From contig NZ_CP060398.1 in the NCBI RefSeq assembly GCF_015840915.1, forward strand, positions 992,001 through 1,056,000: a DNA stretch of 64,000 nt, written 5' to 3'. Position numbers and translations under genes: made by a program. Source of the stretch: Synechococcus sp. CBW1002 (GTDB lineage Bacteria > Cyanobacteriota > Cyanobacteriia > PCC-6307 > Cyanobiaceae). The notes under the pieces were generated by a model that worked only from the letters and a program-made list of their open reading frames with translations, searched no databases and was not told the origin of the DNA. Position 1 is the stretch's first letter. Each line of letters begins with the position of its first letter. Below, one piece after another: positions 19,568 through 28,968 of the stretch.

Positions 19568-20884
19568 ATGGTGGAGAAGCTGCAGAGTCTGCGGGGCATG
19601 GTTGATCTGCTGCCCGCCTCCATCGGCCTGTGGCAGCACGTGGAGGCCACGGCCCGCGACCATTTCCGCCGGGCCCGCATCGCCGAGATCCGCACCCCCC
19701 TGCTGGAGGTGACGGATCTGTTCGCCCGCGGCATCGGTGAGGCCACCGATGTGGTGGGGAAGGAGATGTACACCTTTCTCGACCGGGGCGAGCGCAGCTG
19801 CACCCTGCGGCCGGAGGGCACCGCCTCGGTGGTGCGCGCGGCGATTCAGCACGGCCTGCTCAGCCAGGGGCCGCAACGGCTCTGGTATGGCGGGCCGATG
19901 TTCCGCTACGAGCGCCCTCAGGCGGGCCGGCAGCGCCAGTTCCATCAGATCGGCGTCGAGCTGCTCGGCTTCCCCGATGCCCGCAGCGATGTGGAGGCGA
20001 TCGCCATCGCCTGGGATCTGCTCGCCGATCTGGGGGTGGGCGGTCTGGCCCTCGAGCTCAACACCCTCGGAGCTCCCGAGGACCGGATCCGTTACCGCAC
20101 CGAGCTGCTGGCCTGGCTGGAGGCCCATCGGCAGCAGCTCGATCCCGACTCCCAGGCCCGCATCCAGACGAACCCCCTGCGGGTGCTCGATTCCAAGCAC
20201 CCTGGAACCCAGGAACTGCTGGCGGGTGCGCCGGCCCTGGCCGACGCCCTCAGCGGCGAGAGCCATGAGCGCTTCACCCAGGTGCGCCAGGGGCTCGAGG
20301 CCCTCGGCATTCCCTTCACGCTCAATCCGCGGCTGGTGCGCGGCCTCGACTACTACAGCCACACCGCCTTCGAGATCACCAGCGATCAGCTGGGCGCCCA
20401 GGCCACCGTGTGTGGCGGCGGCCGCTACGACGGCCTGGTGCAGCAGCTGGGTGGGGCGGCGACGCCGGCGATCGGCTGGGCCCTCGGCATGGAGCGGCTG
20501 GTGTTGTTGCTGCAGCAATCGGAGGCCCAGCCCTGGATGGCGGCCGCAGCGCCGCAGGTGTATCTGGTGAACCGGGGCGAGCGAGCCGAGGCCGTGGCGC
20601 TGCAGCTGTGCCGTGATCTGCGCCGCACGGGAATCGCCGTGGAGCTCGATGCCAGTGGCGCCGCCTTTGGCAAGCAGCTGCGGCGGGCGGATCGCCAGGG
20701 CGCCGCCTGGGCGGTGGTGATCGGCGACGAGGAGGCAGTCGCCGGCGAGGCCCTGCTCAAGGACCTGCGGCGCTGCGAAGCGCCTGGAGTCGAGGCTGAA
20801 ACCGTGGCGGATCGGACGAGTCCGGGCCGGAGGCTGGCGTTGGTTGAGATACCAGCGCAACTGGCGCATCTGCTGGCTTGCTGA
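19568..20884 (+). CDS. hisS: Histidyl-tRNA synthetase
   Basis: Class II aminoacyl-tRNA synthetase charging tRNA-His in the cytoplasm. All class II motifs are visible in 438 residues: motif 1 around [18 protein letters not shown], motif 2 [13 protein letters not shown] followed by [19 protein letters not shown], the histidine-specific [14 protein letters not shown] near 255, and motif 3 GGGRYDGL with GWALGMERL. The C-terminal 100 residues form the anticodon-binding domain ([15 protein letters not shown]). ATG at 19568 lies directly before the conserved [10 protein letters not shown] short gap of 49 bases separates it from the UDP-glucose dehydrogenase gene. Confidence 0.97.
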   Translation: MVEKLQSLRGMVDLLPASIGLWQHVEATARDHFRRARIAEIRTPLLEVTDLFARGIGEATDVVGKEMYTFLDRGERSCTLRPEGTASVVRAAIQHGLLSQGPQRLWYGGPMFRYERPQAGRQRQFHQIGVELLGFPDARSDVEAIAIAWDLLADLGVGGLALELNTLGAPEDRIRYRTELLAWLEAHRQQLDPDSQARIQTNPLRVLDSKHPGTQELLAGAPALADALSGESHERFTQVRQGLEALGIPFTLNPRLVRGLDYYSHTAFEITSDQLGAQATVCGGGRYDGLVQQLGGAATPAIGWALGMERLVLLLQQSEAQPWMAAAAPQVYLVNRGERAEAVALQLCRDLRRTGIAVELDASGAAFGKQLRRADRQGAAWAVVIGDEEAVAGEALLKDLRRCEAPGVEAETVADRTSPGRRLALVEIPAQLAHLLAC

Positions 20885-20933
20885 GCCCGGGGCCTCAGCT
20901 CCCCTTAACCTCGCCCCACCGCGAACCGCTGCG

Positions 20934-22382
20934 ATGACTGCCGCTTCAGGGATCCGCACCATCTGCTGCATCGGTGCGGGCTACGTGGGCGGCCCGACCA
21001 TGGCGGTGATCGCCGATCGCTGCCCCCACCTGCAGGTGACGGTGGTGGATCTCAACGCTGCCCGCATCGCCGCCTGGAACGATGCCGATCTCAGCCGCCT
21101 GCCGGTCTATGAACCGGGTCTGGATGCGGTGGTGGGCCGCGCCCGGGGCCGGAACCTGCACTTCAGCACCGAGGTGGACGCGGCGATCGCGGCGGCCGAC
21201 ATGGTGTTCCTCTCGGTCAACACTCCCACCAAGACCCGCGGGCTGGGGGCTGGTCAGGCCAGTGATCTGCGCTGGATCGAGGCCTCGGCCCGCCAGGTGG
21301 CCCGCTGCGCCCGGGGCCACACGATCGTGGTGGAGAAAAGCACCCTGCCGGTGCGCACCGCCGAAGCGGTGAAGGCGATCCTGGAGGCGGCTCAGGGGGA
21401 GGCCGAGGCCCGAGAAGATGCCGGTGGACCGGCCGCCAAAAGTTTCGCGGTGCTCTCCAATCCCGAATTCCTGGCGGAAGGCACGGCGATCGGCGATCTG
21501 GAGCAACCCGATCGGGTGTTGATCGGCGGCGAGGATCCGGCCGCGATCGAGGCCCTGGCCGCGATCTACGGCCACTGGGTGGCGCCGGAGAAGATCCTGC
21601 GCACCAACCTCTGGAGCAGTGAACTGTCCAAGCTCACCGCCAATGCGTTTCTGGCGCAGCGGATCAGCTCGATCAACAGCATCGCCGCCATCTGTGAAGC
21701 CACCGGAGCGGATGTGCAGGAGGTGGCTCGGGCGATCGGCACGGACAACCGCATTGGTGCCCGCTTCCTGGCGGCGGGCCCCGGCTTCGGTGGCAGCTGT
21801 TTCCAGAAGGACATCCTCAACCTGGTGTACCTCTGCCACCACTACGGCCTGCCGGAGGTGGCGACGTACTGGGAGCAGGTGGTGCGGCTCAACAGCTGGC
21901 AACAGCACCGCATCAGCCGGTTGGTGGTGCAGAAACTGTTCGGCACCGTCACCGGCAAGCGCCTGGCGGTGCTGGGCTTCGCCTTCAAGGCCGACACCAA
22001 CGACACCCGCGAAGCGCCGGCAATCCGCATCTGCCACGATCTGCTCGAGGAGGGGGCGCAGCTGAGCCTCCATGATCCCAAGGTGAGCACGCAACAGATC
22101 GAACGGGACCTGGCCCAGGCGGCGGTGGCCCCCGCAGCCGCGGCTCAGGCGGCTCAGGCGGGGGAGGGGAGCTGGCGACGTGCAGCCACCGTCGATGAAG
22201 CCGTGCAGGGCGCCGATGCGGTCCTGCTGCTCACCGAATGGAGCGACTACCGCCAGCTCGACTGGTCGGCCCTGATGGCTCGGATGCGCCAGCCGGCCTG
22301 GCTGTTCGACGCCCGCGGCGTTGCCGATGCGGTGGCGGCTCGGGCCGCTGGCCTGCGGGTCTGGCGGGTGGGGGAGGGCTGA
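20934..22382 (+). CDS. UDP-glucose 6-dehydrogenase
   Basis: Oxidises UDP-glucose to UDP-glucuronate with two NAD+. In 482 residues it shows the NAD loop [16 protein letters not shown] at 10-25, LSVNTPTKT near 92, [22 protein letters not shown], the catalytic Cys in FGGSCFQKD near 289, and [17 protein letters not shown]. The glycine loop and overall length are of the plant/animal type, which cyanobacteria share, rather than the shorter E. coli Ugd type. ATG at 20934 precedes the Rossmann strand closely; the frame upstream lies in hisS. Its product feeds both the UDP-xylose synthase 4 bases downstream and the 4-epimerase after it. An Ala/Gln-rich insert near 395-415 is unusual. Confidence 0.95.
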   Translation: MTAASGIRTICCIGAGYVGGPTMAVIADRCPHLQVTVVDLNAARIAAWNDADLSRLPVYEPGLDAVVGRARGRNLHFSTEVDAAIAAADMVFLSVNTPTKTRGLGAGQASDLRWIEASARQVARCARGHTIVVEKSTLPVRTAEAVKAILEAAQGEAEAREDAGGPAAKSFAVLSNPEFLAEGTAIGDLEQPDRVLIGGEDPAAIEALAAIYGHWVAPEKILRTNLWSSELSKLTANAFLAQRISSINSIAAICEATGADVQEVARAIGTDNRIGARFLAAGPGFGGSCFQKDILNLVYLCHHYGLPEVATYWEQVVRLNSWQQHRISRLVVQKLFGTVTGKRLAVLGFAFKADTNDTREAPAIRICHDLLEEGAQLSLHDPKVSTQQIERDLAQAAVAPAAAAQAAQAGEGSWRRAATVDEAVQGADAVLLLTEWSDYRQLDWSALMARMRQPAWLFDARGVADAVAARAAGLRVWRVGEG

Positions 22383-22386
22383 AGCG

Positions 22387-23349
22387 ATGATCCCGACCCC
22401 ATCACTGCGCTCTGGCCCCCTGCGCAATCTGGTGACCGGTGGCGCCGGTTTCGTGGGCTCCCATCTGGTCGATCGGCTGATGCAGGCCGGCGAGGAGGTG
22501 CTCTGCCTCGACAACTACTTCACCGGCCGCAAGGCCAACATCGCCCAGTGGATCGGCCATCCCCGCTTCGAGCTGATCCGTCACGATGTGACCGAGCCGA
22601 TCCAGTTGGAGGTGGACCGGATCTGGCACCTGGCCTGTCCCGCATCGCCAGTGCACTACCAGTTCAATCCGATCAAGACTGCCAAGACAAGTTTTCTCGG
22701 CACCTACAACATGCTCGGTCTGGCCCGGCGGGTAGGGGCAAGGCTGCTGCTGGCCAGCACCAGCGAGATCTATGGCGATCCGGAGGTCCATCCCCAGCCC
22801 GAGAGTTACAGGGGGTGCGTCAACACAATCGGCATTCGCTCCTGCTATGACGAGGGCAAGCGGGTGGCTGAAACACTCTGTTTCGACTACCGGCGCATGC
22901 ACGGAACCGAAGTGCGGGTGGCGCGCATCTTCAATACCTATGGGCCCCGCATGCTTCCGGATGACGGCCGGGTGGTGAGCAACTTCATCGTGCAGGCGCT
23001 GCAGGGTCAACCCCTGACGCTGTATGGCGATGGCCAGCAGACGCGATCGTTCTGCTATGTGGATGACCTGGTGGAGGGACTGATCCGCCTGATGAACGGC
23101 GCCCATACCGGCCCGATCAACCTGGGCAATCCTGGCGAGTTCACCATCCGGGAGTTGGCCGAACTGGTGCGTACTCGCATCAATCCTGGCCTCGAACTCG
23201 TGCTGCAGCCCCTCCCCCAGGATGATCCCCGCCAGCGGCAACCGATCATCGAGCTGGCCCAGCGAGAACTGGGCTGGGAGCCCACGATCCCCCTGGAGCA
23301 GGGCCTCGAGCCCACCATCGCTGATTTCCGCCGCCAGCTGGGCCTCTGA
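22387..23349 (+). CDS. UDP-glucuronate decarboxylase (UDP-xylose synthase)
   Basis: Converts UDP-glucuronate to UDP-xylose and CO2 using bound NAD+. The 320-residue short-chain dehydrogenase fold shows [16 protein letters not shown] at 17-32, [34 protein letters not shown] and [11 protein letters not shown] near 153 with the Tyr-x3-Lys pair. [10 protein letters not shown] and [18 protein letters not shown] complete the UXS signature. It starts 4 bases after the dehydrogenase that makes its substrate, so the pair is an enzymatic unit. Length suits the soluble form without a membrane anchor. Confidence 0.95.
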   Translation: MIPTPSLRSGPLRNLVTGGAGFVGSHLVDRLMQAGEEVLCLDNYFTGRKANIAQWIGHPRFELIRHDVTEPIQLEVDRIWHLACPASPVHYQFNPIKTAKTSFLGTYNMLGLARRVGARLLLASTSEIYGDPEVHPQPESYRGCVNTIGIRSCYDEGKRVAETLCFDYRRMHGTEVRVARIFNTYGPRMLPDDGRVVSNFIVQALQGQPLTLYGDGQQTRSFCYVDDLVEGLIRLMNGAHTGPINLGNPGEFTIRELAELVRTRINPGLELVLQPLPQDDPRQRQPIIELAQRELGWEPTIPLEQGLEPTIADFRRQLGL

Positions 23350-23503
23350 GAACGGGATTTCTGATCACGGGTTCCCCTGGGTGAGCACGGGTTGTCCTGG
23401 GAAGGATGTCTCGATCGGGCTTCTCCCTGGGGTGGCAGGCTGAGGGGTGGCCGTCGCCGGAGCCCTGACCGGAGATGCGCCCGTTCCCCTGCCCTGTCTG
23501 CCC

Positions 23504-24535
23504 ATGACCGCCGCGCAGCGTCCCACCCTCGTGACCGGTGCCGCCGGCTTCATCGGCACCGAGGTGGTGTTGCGACTGCTGGAACGGGGCGAGCCTGTGG
23601 TGGGGCTCGACAACCTCAACACCTACTACGACCCGGCCCTCAAGCAGGCTCGCCTGGAGCGGCTGCAGCACCATCCCGCCGCCGCCGCCTTTCACTTCGT
23701 GCGGATGGATCTGGAGGATCGGGCCGCTATGGAGGGCCTGTTCGCCGAGCAGCGACCGCGGCGGGTGGTGCACCTCGCCGCCCAGGCAGGGGTGCGCTAT
23801 TCCCTGGAGAATCCGGCCGCCTATATCCAGAGCAATCTAGTGGGTTTCGGTCACATTCTTGAGGGTTGCCGCCATCACGGCGTTGAGCATCTGGTCTATG
23901 CCTCCAGCAGCTCGGTCTATGGCGGCAACCGCGAGATGCCGTTCTCGGAGCAGCACGCCGTCAATCATCCGGTGAGCCTCTATGCGGCCACCAAGAAGGC
24001 GAATGAACTGATGGCTCACACCTACAGCCATCTCTACGGCCTGCCGGCCACCGGTCTGCGCTTCTTCACCGTGTATGGCCCCTGGGGCCGGCCGGACATG
24101 GCCCCGATGCTGTTTGCGCGCGCGATCCTGGCGGGTGAGCCGATCCGGGTGTTCAACCACGGCCACATGCAGCGCGACTTCACCTACATCGATGACATTG
24201 TCGAGGGGGTGATCCGCTGCAGCGACAAGCCGGCCACAGCGGATCCGCACTTCGATCCCCTTCATCCGAACCCGGCCACCGCGGCGGTGCCGCACCGGGT
24301 GTTCAACATCGGCAATTCCCAGCCCACCGAGCTGCTGCGTTTCATCGCCGTGCTGGAGCAGGCCCTCGGGCGCCAGGCGATCCAGGACCTGCAGCCGATG
24401 CAGCCGGGCGATGTGCCCGCCACCGCCGCCGATACCCAGGCCCTGGAGGCCTGGGTGGGGTTCCAGCCCGCCACCCCGATCGAGGTGGGGGTGGAGCGGT
24501 TTGCTCAGTGGTATCGGGAGTACCACGGACTCTGA
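23504..24535 (+). CDS. UDP-glucuronate 4-epimerase-like NAD-dependent epimerase
   Basis: Probably interconverts UDP-glucuronate and UDP-galacturonate. The 343-residue protein has VTGAAGFIGTEVVLRL near residue 8, DNLNTYYDPALK, HLAAQAGVRYSLENP, YASSSSVYGGN and SLYAATKKANELMAH near 155 with the Tyr-x3-Lys pair. RFFTVYGPWGRPDMAP and RDFTYIDDIVEGV are typical of the CapI/WbnF/GAE group. ATG at 23504 is preferred over a GTG at 23447, as it lies just before the Rossmann strand. It follows UDP-xylose synthase by about 155 bases on the same strand, so it may have its own promoter. Substrate is assigned from the group motifs and the neighbouring UDP-glucuronate producer. Confidence 0.88.
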   Translation: MTAAQRPTLVTGAAGFIGTEVVLRLLERGEPVVGLDNLNTYYDPALKQARLERLQHHPAAAAFHFVRMDLEDRAAMEGLFAEQRPRRVVHLAAQAGVRYSLENPAAYIQSNLVGFGHILEGCRHHGVEHLVYASSSSVYGGNREMPFSEQHAVNHPVSLYAATKKANELMAHTYSHLYGLPATGLRFFTVYGPWGRPDMAPMLFARAILAGEPIRVFNHGHMQRDFTYIDDIVEGVIRCSDKPATADPHFDPLHPNPATAAVPHRVFNIGNSQPTELLRFIAVLEQALGRQAIQDLQPMQPGDVPATAADTQALEAWVGFQPATPIEVGVERFAQWYREYHGL

Positions 24536-24589
24536 CCCTGCCCAGGCCAGCAGCCTGGTGGTGCTTGGCAGTCAGAAAGTCATTTCATC

Positions 24590-24613
24590 AAAAAAGGGGC
24601 CTTCAGGCCCCTT
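24590..24613 (-). terminator. Intrinsic terminator of psbEFLJ
   Basis: A perfect 8-bp stem, AAGGGGCC and GGCCCCTT at 24594-24601 and 24606-24613, encloses a four-base loop. Read on the minus strand the stem is followed by a further run of four T's, the pattern of a rho-independent terminator. It lies 55 bases past the psbJ stop. On the plus strand the T-run is on the wrong side, so it should mainly serve the psb operon. Confidence 0.85.
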
Positions 24614-24667
24614 GCTGCTCCATCGGCCAAAAGGGCCGTGCGAGATGAATCGAATGCTCAGGTCCGC

Positions 24668-24868
24668 TCAGGCGGAACCGACACCCACGTAGGAGCCGTA
24701 GAAGAACAGGCCCACCACAAAGATCACCGCCATTCCGCCGGCAGTGGCGACCAGCCAGAGGGGAAGGGTTCCCTCTGTCCAGCGGGAACGCCAGGCCACA
24801 GCGGGGCGCCCATCGGGCAGACGATCGGGAATCCGACCGTCAGGCATGGACATTTTCTTGCCGCTCAT
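24668..24868 (-). CDS. psbJ: Photosystem II protein J
   Basis: Small thylakoid membrane subunit of photosystem II near cytochrome b559, needed for plastoquinone exchange and assembly. The 66-residue form has the conserved single membrane span [20 protein letters not shown] followed by [10 protein letters not shown], the family's invariant end. A 25-residue hydrophilic N-terminal stretch makes it longer than the usual 38-40-residue PsbJ, as in several picocyanobacteria. It is last in the psbE-F-L-J operon and lies 15 bases after psbL. Confidence 0.95.
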   Translation of the reverse strand: MSGKKMSMPDGRIPDRLPDGRPAVAWRSRWTEGTLPLWLVATAGGMAVIFVVGLFFYGSYVGVGSA

Positions 24869-24883
24869 CGTGAATCCTCCCGA

Positions 24884-25003
24884 TCAGTTGAAGAAGTAGC
24901 TGCTGAACAGCACACCGGTGACGAACACGAACAGCAGCCCCAGATAGAGGCTGGTGCGGTTCAGTTCGACCGGAAGGTTGTTCGGATTGGGATTGCGTTG
25001 CAT
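24884..25003 (-). CDS. psbL: Photosystem II protein L
   Basis: A 39-residue single-span subunit of photosystem II at the dimer interface, affecting QA function. Reading the minus strand from the ATG at 25003 gives the start [19 protein letters not shown] and ends in FSSYFFN, both diagnostic of PsbL. Length is exactly that of the family. It sits between psbF (10 bases upstream) and psbJ (15 bases downstream). Confidence 0.97.
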   Translation of the reverse strand: MQRNPNPNNLPVELNRTSLYLGLLFVFVTGVLFSSYFFN

Positions 25004-25013
25004 GGGGACGACC

Positions 25014-25151
25014 TCAGCGGCGGACAAACTGCATGGCAGCCAGGGCGCCCAGGAAAAACACCGTGGGGATGCCGAGGGCGTGAACCGAAAGCCAGCGCAC
25101 CGTGAAGATCGGGTAATTGCGTGGCGTGGTGGGGGCGGGAGTCTGGGTCAT
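25014..25151 (-). CDS. psbF: Cytochrome b559 beta subunit
   Basis: The 45-residue beta chain of cytochrome b559 in the photosystem II core. The minus-strand frame from ATG 25151 reads [18 protein letters not shown], with the heme-ligand His in SVHALG, then a single membrane span and the end AMQFVRR. Together with the PsbE His it binds one b-type heme. It starts 3 bases after the psbE stop, so expression is coupled. Confidence 0.97.
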   Translation of the reverse strand: MTQTPAPTTPRNYPIFTVRWLSVHALGIPTVFFLGALAAMQFVRR

Positions 25152-25154
25152 GAC

Positions 25155-25403
25155 TTACTGCAGGCGCAGGTCGAGTTGGCTCTTGCCCTCGTAGCGCTGG
25201 CTCACAACAGGAGCCTTGCTTTCCTGGGCCTGGAAATAGGCATCCGGACGAGGCGTGCCGAAGGCGTCATAGGCCAGGCCCGTGGACACGAACATGAAGC
25301 CGGCCAGGAAGATGGCAGGCAGGGTCACCGCGTGGATGACCCAGTAACGGATGCTCGTGATGATTTCGAAGAACGGGCGTTCTCCTGTAGAGCCGGCAGC
25401 CAT
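25155..25403 (-). CDS. psbE: Cytochrome b559 alpha subunit
   Basis: The 82-residue alpha chain of cytochrome b559. It shows [18 protein letters not shown] with the heme-ligating His, a single membrane span ([19 protein letters not shown]) and the lumenal segment [12 protein letters not shown]. Length and motifs match the family. It is first in psbE-psbF-psbL-psbJ; 118 bases separate it from the end of ycf48, where the operon promoter probably lies. Confidence 0.98.
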   Translation of the reverse strand: MAAGSTGERPFFEIITSIRYWVIHAVTLPAIFLAGFMFVSTGLAYDAFGTPRPDAYFQAQESKAPVVSQRYEGKSQLDLRLQ

Positions 25404-25521
25404 GGCGACAAGCGTTCAGCTCGGCGATCCTAGGGGGGTGGCGGCAGGGGACGGGAGCCCCTGCCTGGCTTGGTTACAAAGGTTGGCGGGGCTCAGCCTG
25501 GCGCGGCTCGGCCCAGCCCGA

Positions 25522-26535
25522 TCAGCCCACCCAGCGCAGCAGCGATCCCCGCTCGCCCAGCACGAAGCCCTTGCCATCCGGCAGGAAGGCGATCCGGCTG
25601 AAGTTGGTGGGCTGGGCGGCACCCACCGGATCCTTCTGCCAGGTCTTGCCACCGTCGGGGCTGGTGAGCAGGGTGCCGCTGCCGCCGCCGGTCCAGATGG
25701 CGCCGCTCGGATCCCAGGCCATGTCGAGATAGCCATAGCCGTTCGTGATCGGGATCACCGGCTTGCTCCAGTCGTCGACGTTGGCGGCATCGGAGTTGAA
25801 GCGCAGCTGGGCGCCGCGGGTCACCATCCAGAGGTTGCCGTTGGGCTGGAAGCCGAGGGATTGCACCCGTTGGCTGCTCACCCGCTGGTGGGGCTGCCAG
25901 GTGGGCTGACCCGGATCCCAGGTGGCGAAGAAGTTGCCGAGGCTGCTGACGCTCACATAGCGGCCGTCGGGGCTGCGGCGCAGATCACGCACGGCACCGG
26001 CGGCGTCACTCACCTCGGCCTGCCAGCTCTGGCCGCCATCGCGAGTGCGATAAACAGCGCCCACGTTGGTGGCCAGTTCAGCCTCTCCCTTGCCCATGGC
26101 GGTGATCAGGTACGGCTCACCGGGCAGCTTGGTGTCGAGGAAGAGGCGGCTCCAGCTCTGGCCGGCGTCGGTGCTGTGCAGCAGCAGGCCGGGCTGGCCG
26201 GCGATCCAGCCCTCTTTGCCGTTGAAGTCGATGCTGAGCAGGCGGAAGTTCTCCTCCTCCGGCAGATCGAGGGCGCGCTGGGCCCAGCTGGCACCTCCGT
26301 CGTTGGTTTCGAGGATCAGCCGGTTGCTGCCCACCAGGAAGCCGTGGCTCTGATCGCTGAAGGCCAGATCGAGGGGGTTGGAGCTGGTGTCGAGGGGCAC
26401 GGGCTGCCAGGGGCTGGCACTGGCGATCGGCAGGCCCGTGGTGACGCAACCGGAGAGCCCGAAGCCGAGGCCCACGAGCAGGACCAGGCTCAGCAGGGGA
26501 CTGAACAGGCGTCGGGTCAGACGATGCAGGTGCAT
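25522..26535 (-). CDS. ycf48: Photosystem II assembly protein Ycf48 (HCF136)
   Basis: Lumenal assembly factor that binds pre-D1 and helps build photosystem II reaction centres. The 337-residue protein starts with a lipoprotein signal whose lipobox is LSGC, with Cys 30 as the likely lipidated residue. The rest is a seven-bladed propeller with repeated sorting-domain-like blocks such as [27 protein letters not shown] and TSPDGGKTW. The gene lies between rubredoxin and psbE on the same strand, the usual cyanobacterial order, which puts two assembly factors with the genes of their target. Confidence 0.97.
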   Translation of the reverse strand: MHLHRLTRRLFSPLLSLVLLVGLGFGLSGCVTTGLPIASASPWQPVPLDTSSNPLDLAFSDQSHGFLVGSNRLILETNDGGASWAQRALDLPEEENFRLLSIDFNGKEGWIAGQPGLLLHSTDAGQSWSRLFLDTKLPGEPYLITAMGKGEAELATNVGAVYRTRDGGQSWQAEVSDAAGAVRDLRRSPDGRYVSVSSLGNFFATWDPGQPTWQPHQRVSSQRVQSLGFQPNGNLWMVTRGAQLRFNSDAANVDDWSKPVIPITNGYGYLDMAWDPSGAIWTGGGSGTLLTSPDGGKTWQKDPVGAAQPTNFSRIAFLPDGKGFVLGERGSLLRWVG

Positions 26536-26573
26536 GGCAGGGGGGAGAACGGAGGAAGGGAAGCGAAGCCGAT

Positions 26574-26987
26574 TCAGCGCAGCGAATACAGGGAGAGGAA
26601 AAAGGCGATCGCCAGGGCGAAGCTGCCGAAGATCAGCACATTCTTCTGACCGGGCGTCAGCCGGTTGACCCCCAGACCGAAGTTGAGGTTCTCCTCAAAA
26701 CCGCTCGGCTTGTTGCGGGGGCCGATGTCCTTGAAGGCCCCCACCTTGCTGCGGCAGACCGGACAGCGAAAGCTGGCGGGGTCCAGGGCTGTGAAGGGGG
26801 TGCCCGCTTCGATGCCCACCTTGCGCACGCCCTCGGCGGGGTCGTAGACGAAGCCGCAGCTGCGGCACTCGAAGCGATGGGTGTCGGGGTCGGAAACCGC
26901 AGGCGGCTCCGTCGTGGGGAGGGATTCGGCCGTGGCGCCCGCCCCTGGGGCGGCGATGGTGTCGCTGCTCTCGATCTCCGGACTCAT
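26574..26987 (-). CDS. rubA: Membrane-anchored rubredoxin for photosystem assembly
   Basis: One-iron electron-transfer protein needed in cyanobacteria for photosystem assembly. The rubredoxin domain has [10 protein letters not shown] (about residues 42-51) and CPVCRSKVG (about 75-83), supplying the four Cys ligands for iron. The C-terminal hydrophobic segment [20 protein letters not shown] is a single membrane anchor. A 40-residue acidic, disordered N-terminal leader precedes the domain. ATG at 26987 is chosen; a GTG directly before it is also possible. It diverges from ndhC and is 38 bases before ycf48. Confidence 0.96.
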   Translation of the reverse strand: MSPEIESSDTIAAPGAGATAESLPTTEPPAVSDPDTHRFECRSCGFVYDPAEGVRKVGIEAGTPFTALDPASFRCPVCRSKVGAFKDIGPRNKPSGFEENLNFGLGVNRLTPGQKNVLIFGSFALAIAFFLSLYSLR

Positions 26988-27104
26988 CACCTGCCAGCCG
27001 ACGGTGTCAAAACTCTATCGACCACGTTCCAACGCCGATTCCGCCGGAACTCGTCAGCGCCGGGAGGTGGATGCCAGACTGCCGCCCAGGTTGGTCCAGC
27101 CCGC

Positions 27105-27467
27105 ATGTTCGTGCTTTCCGGCTACGACGCTTTTCTGGGGTTTCTGCTGATTTCAGCAGCTGTTCCCGTGCTGGCGCTCGTGGCCAACAAGGTGCTGTCT
27201 CCTCGGAGCCGGCAGGGCGAGCGTGAGCTCACCTACGAATCCGGCATGGAGCCGATGGGTGGCGCCTGGATTCAGTTCAATATCCGCTACTACATGTTCG
27301 CGCTCGTCTTCGTCGTCTTCGACGTCGAGACCGTGTTCCTCTACCCCTGGGCCGTGGCGTTCCATCGCCTCGGACTGCTCGCCTTCATCGAGGCCCTCGT
27401 CTTCATCGCCATCCTGGTGGTGGCCCTGGCCTACGCCTGGCGCAAGGGTGCCCTCGAGTGGAGCTGA
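27105..27467 (+). CDS. ndhC: NAD(P)H-quinone oxidoreductase subunit 3
   Basis: A 120-residue membrane subunit of the NDH-1 complex in the thylakoid and plasma membrane. It has three hydrophobic spans and the conserved loop [12 protein letters not shown] followed by [18 protein letters not shown], diagnostic of NdhC/NuoA. ATG at 27105 fits the family's start; the open frame upstream is antisense to rubredoxin. It leads the ndhC-ndhK-ndhJ operon, which diverges from rubA with about 117 bases between the starts. Confidence 0.97.
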   Translation: MFVLSGYDAFLGFLLISAAVPVLALVANKVLSPRSRQGERELTYESGMEPMGGAWIQFNIRYYMFALVFVVFDVETVFLYPWAVAFHRLGLLAFIEALVFIAILVVALAYAWRKGALEWS

Positions 27468-27501
27468 TTCGTCGTTACGGCCCCGGCGCCGACGTGTTGC
27501 C

Positions 27502-28272
27502 ATGACCCTCACGCCTTCCTCCCCGTCCAGCGGTGAGCTCCCCTCGATCGGGGCTCTGCGCGATCTGCGCGCCGCCAGCTGCAGCCCCACGGGTGCCCCC
27601 ACGATCACTTCGGATCTGTCCGAGAACGTGATTCTCACCAGCCTCGATGACCTGCACAACTGGGCCCGCCTGAGCAGTCTCTGGCCCCTGCTCTACGGCA
27701 CTGCCTGCTGCTTCATTGAGTTCGCGGCCCTGATCGGCTCCCGCTTTGATTTCGACCGCTTCGGTCTGGTGCCACGCTCCAGCCCCCGTCAGGCGGACCT
27801 GCTGATCGTGGCCGGCACCGTGACCATGAAGATGGGCCCGGCCCTGGTGCGGCTCTACGAGCAGATGCCCGAGCCCAAGTACGTGATTGCCATGGGGGCC
27901 TGCACGATCACCGGCGGCATGTTCTCGGCTGACTCGACCACCGCCGTGCGCGGCGTCGACAAGCTGATCCCCGTGGACCTCTACCTGCCGGGCTGCCCGC
28001 CGCGGCCGGAGGCGATCTTTGATGCCGTGATCAAGCTGCGCAAGAAGGTGGGCAACGAAGCCCTGGCTGAGCGCGGCAACCTGCGTCCCACGCACCGTTA
28101 TTGCACGATTCCGCATCAGCTCAAGGCGGTGGCGCCGATCGTGGATGGCCGCTACCTGCAGGCCGAGACCCAGAAGGCCGCCCTCGCCGCCGCCGCCGGT
28201 CTGCCGCTGGGGGCTCCTGTTTCCGATCCAGCGGCAGTCATCGCCGCCACCACCAGCCAGGCCGACGCCTGA
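27502..28272 (+). CDS. ndhK: NAD(P)H-quinone oxidoreductase subunit K
   Basis: Peripheral NDH-1 subunit (NuoB family) holding iron-sulfur cluster N2, which passes electrons to plastoquinone. In 256 residues it shows [10 protein letters not shown], the adjacent Cys pair, [20 protein letters not shown] and [10 protein letters not shown], which supply the four cluster ligands. The N-terminal 35 residues and C-terminal 30 residues are variable and Ala/Pro-rich. ATG at 27502 lies 34 bases after ndhC, and ndhJ follows by 7 bases. Confidence 0.97.
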   Translation: MTLTPSSPSSGELPSIGALRDLRAASCSPTGAPTITSDLSENVILTSLDDLHNWARLSSLWPLLYGTACCFIEFAALIGSRFDFDRFGLVPRSSPRQADLLIVAGTVTMKMGPALVRLYEQMPEPKYVIAMGACTITGGMFSADSTTAVRGVDKLIPVDLYLPGCPPRPEAIFDAVIKLRKKVGNEALAERGNLRPTHRYCTIPHQLKAVAPIVDGRYLQAETQKAALAAAAGLPLGAPVSDPAAVIAATTSQADA

Positions 28273-28279
28273 GGACACC

Positions 28280-28840
28280 ATGCCCGAGGACACCACCAGT
28301 TCCACCCCGGCCATCACCACTCCTGTGGCCGGTCCGATCAGCCAGTGGCTGAGCAGCCAGGGTTTTGAGCATGCCGTGCTGGAGGCCGACCATCTCGGTG
28401 TGGAGGTGCTCGGCGTGGAGCCCGACTTCCTGCCCGTGATCGTGGCGGCTCTCAAGGCGACAGGTTTTGATTACCTCCAATGCCAGGGCGGCTATGACGA
28501 AGGCCCAGGCGGTCGTCTGGTGAGCTTCTACCACCTGATCAAGCTGGCGGCGCTGGCTGATCCCACGGCGGTGGATCGTGCCCTTGCGGCCGATGTGAAG
28601 CCCGAGGAGATTCGTCTGAAGGTGTTCCTGGCCCGTGATGGCGATCTCACCATCCCCACGCTCTACGGCCTGTTCCGGGGCGCCGACTGGCAGGAACGCG
28701 AGACCTTCGATATGTACGGCATTCGTTATGCCGGCCATCCCCATCCCAAGCGTCTGCTGATGCCGGAAGACTGGAAAGGCTACCCGCTGCGCAAAGACTA
28801 TGTGCAGCCCGATTTCTACGAACTCCAGGACGCTTACTGA
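28280..28840 (+). CDS. ndhJ: NAD(P)H-quinone oxidoreductase subunit J
   Basis: Peripheral arm subunit of NDH-1 (NuoC family, 30 kDa). The 186-residue protein ends with the family signature [20 protein letters not shown] and [14 protein letters not shown]. The central part [13 protein letters not shown] and [11 protein letters not shown] matches the conserved NdhJ core. ATG at 28280 lies 7 bases after ndhK. The C-terminal YELQDAY is typical of cyanobacterial NdhJ. A GC-rich imperfect hairpin lies shortly after the stop but has no clear T-run. Confidence 0.97.
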   Translation: MPEDTTSSTPAITTPVAGPISQWLSSQGFEHAVLEADHLGVEVLGVEPDFLPVIVAALKATGFDYLQCQGGYDEGPGGRLVSFYHLIKLAALADPTAVDRALAADVKPEEIRLKVFLARDGDLTIPTLYGLFRGADWQERETFDMYGIRYAGHPHPKRLLMPEDWKGYPLRKDYVQPDFYELQDAY

Positions 28841-28968
28841 TCCCCGTTGGATTGAGAGAGGGGCCTTGAAAACAGGCTTTCACCAGAATTGAGTGCACAA
28901 AACTGGTCTGACGAGGCAACCAGTAGAGGCGTCATCACGACTCGCCTGAAGATTCCGTGATTGCATCA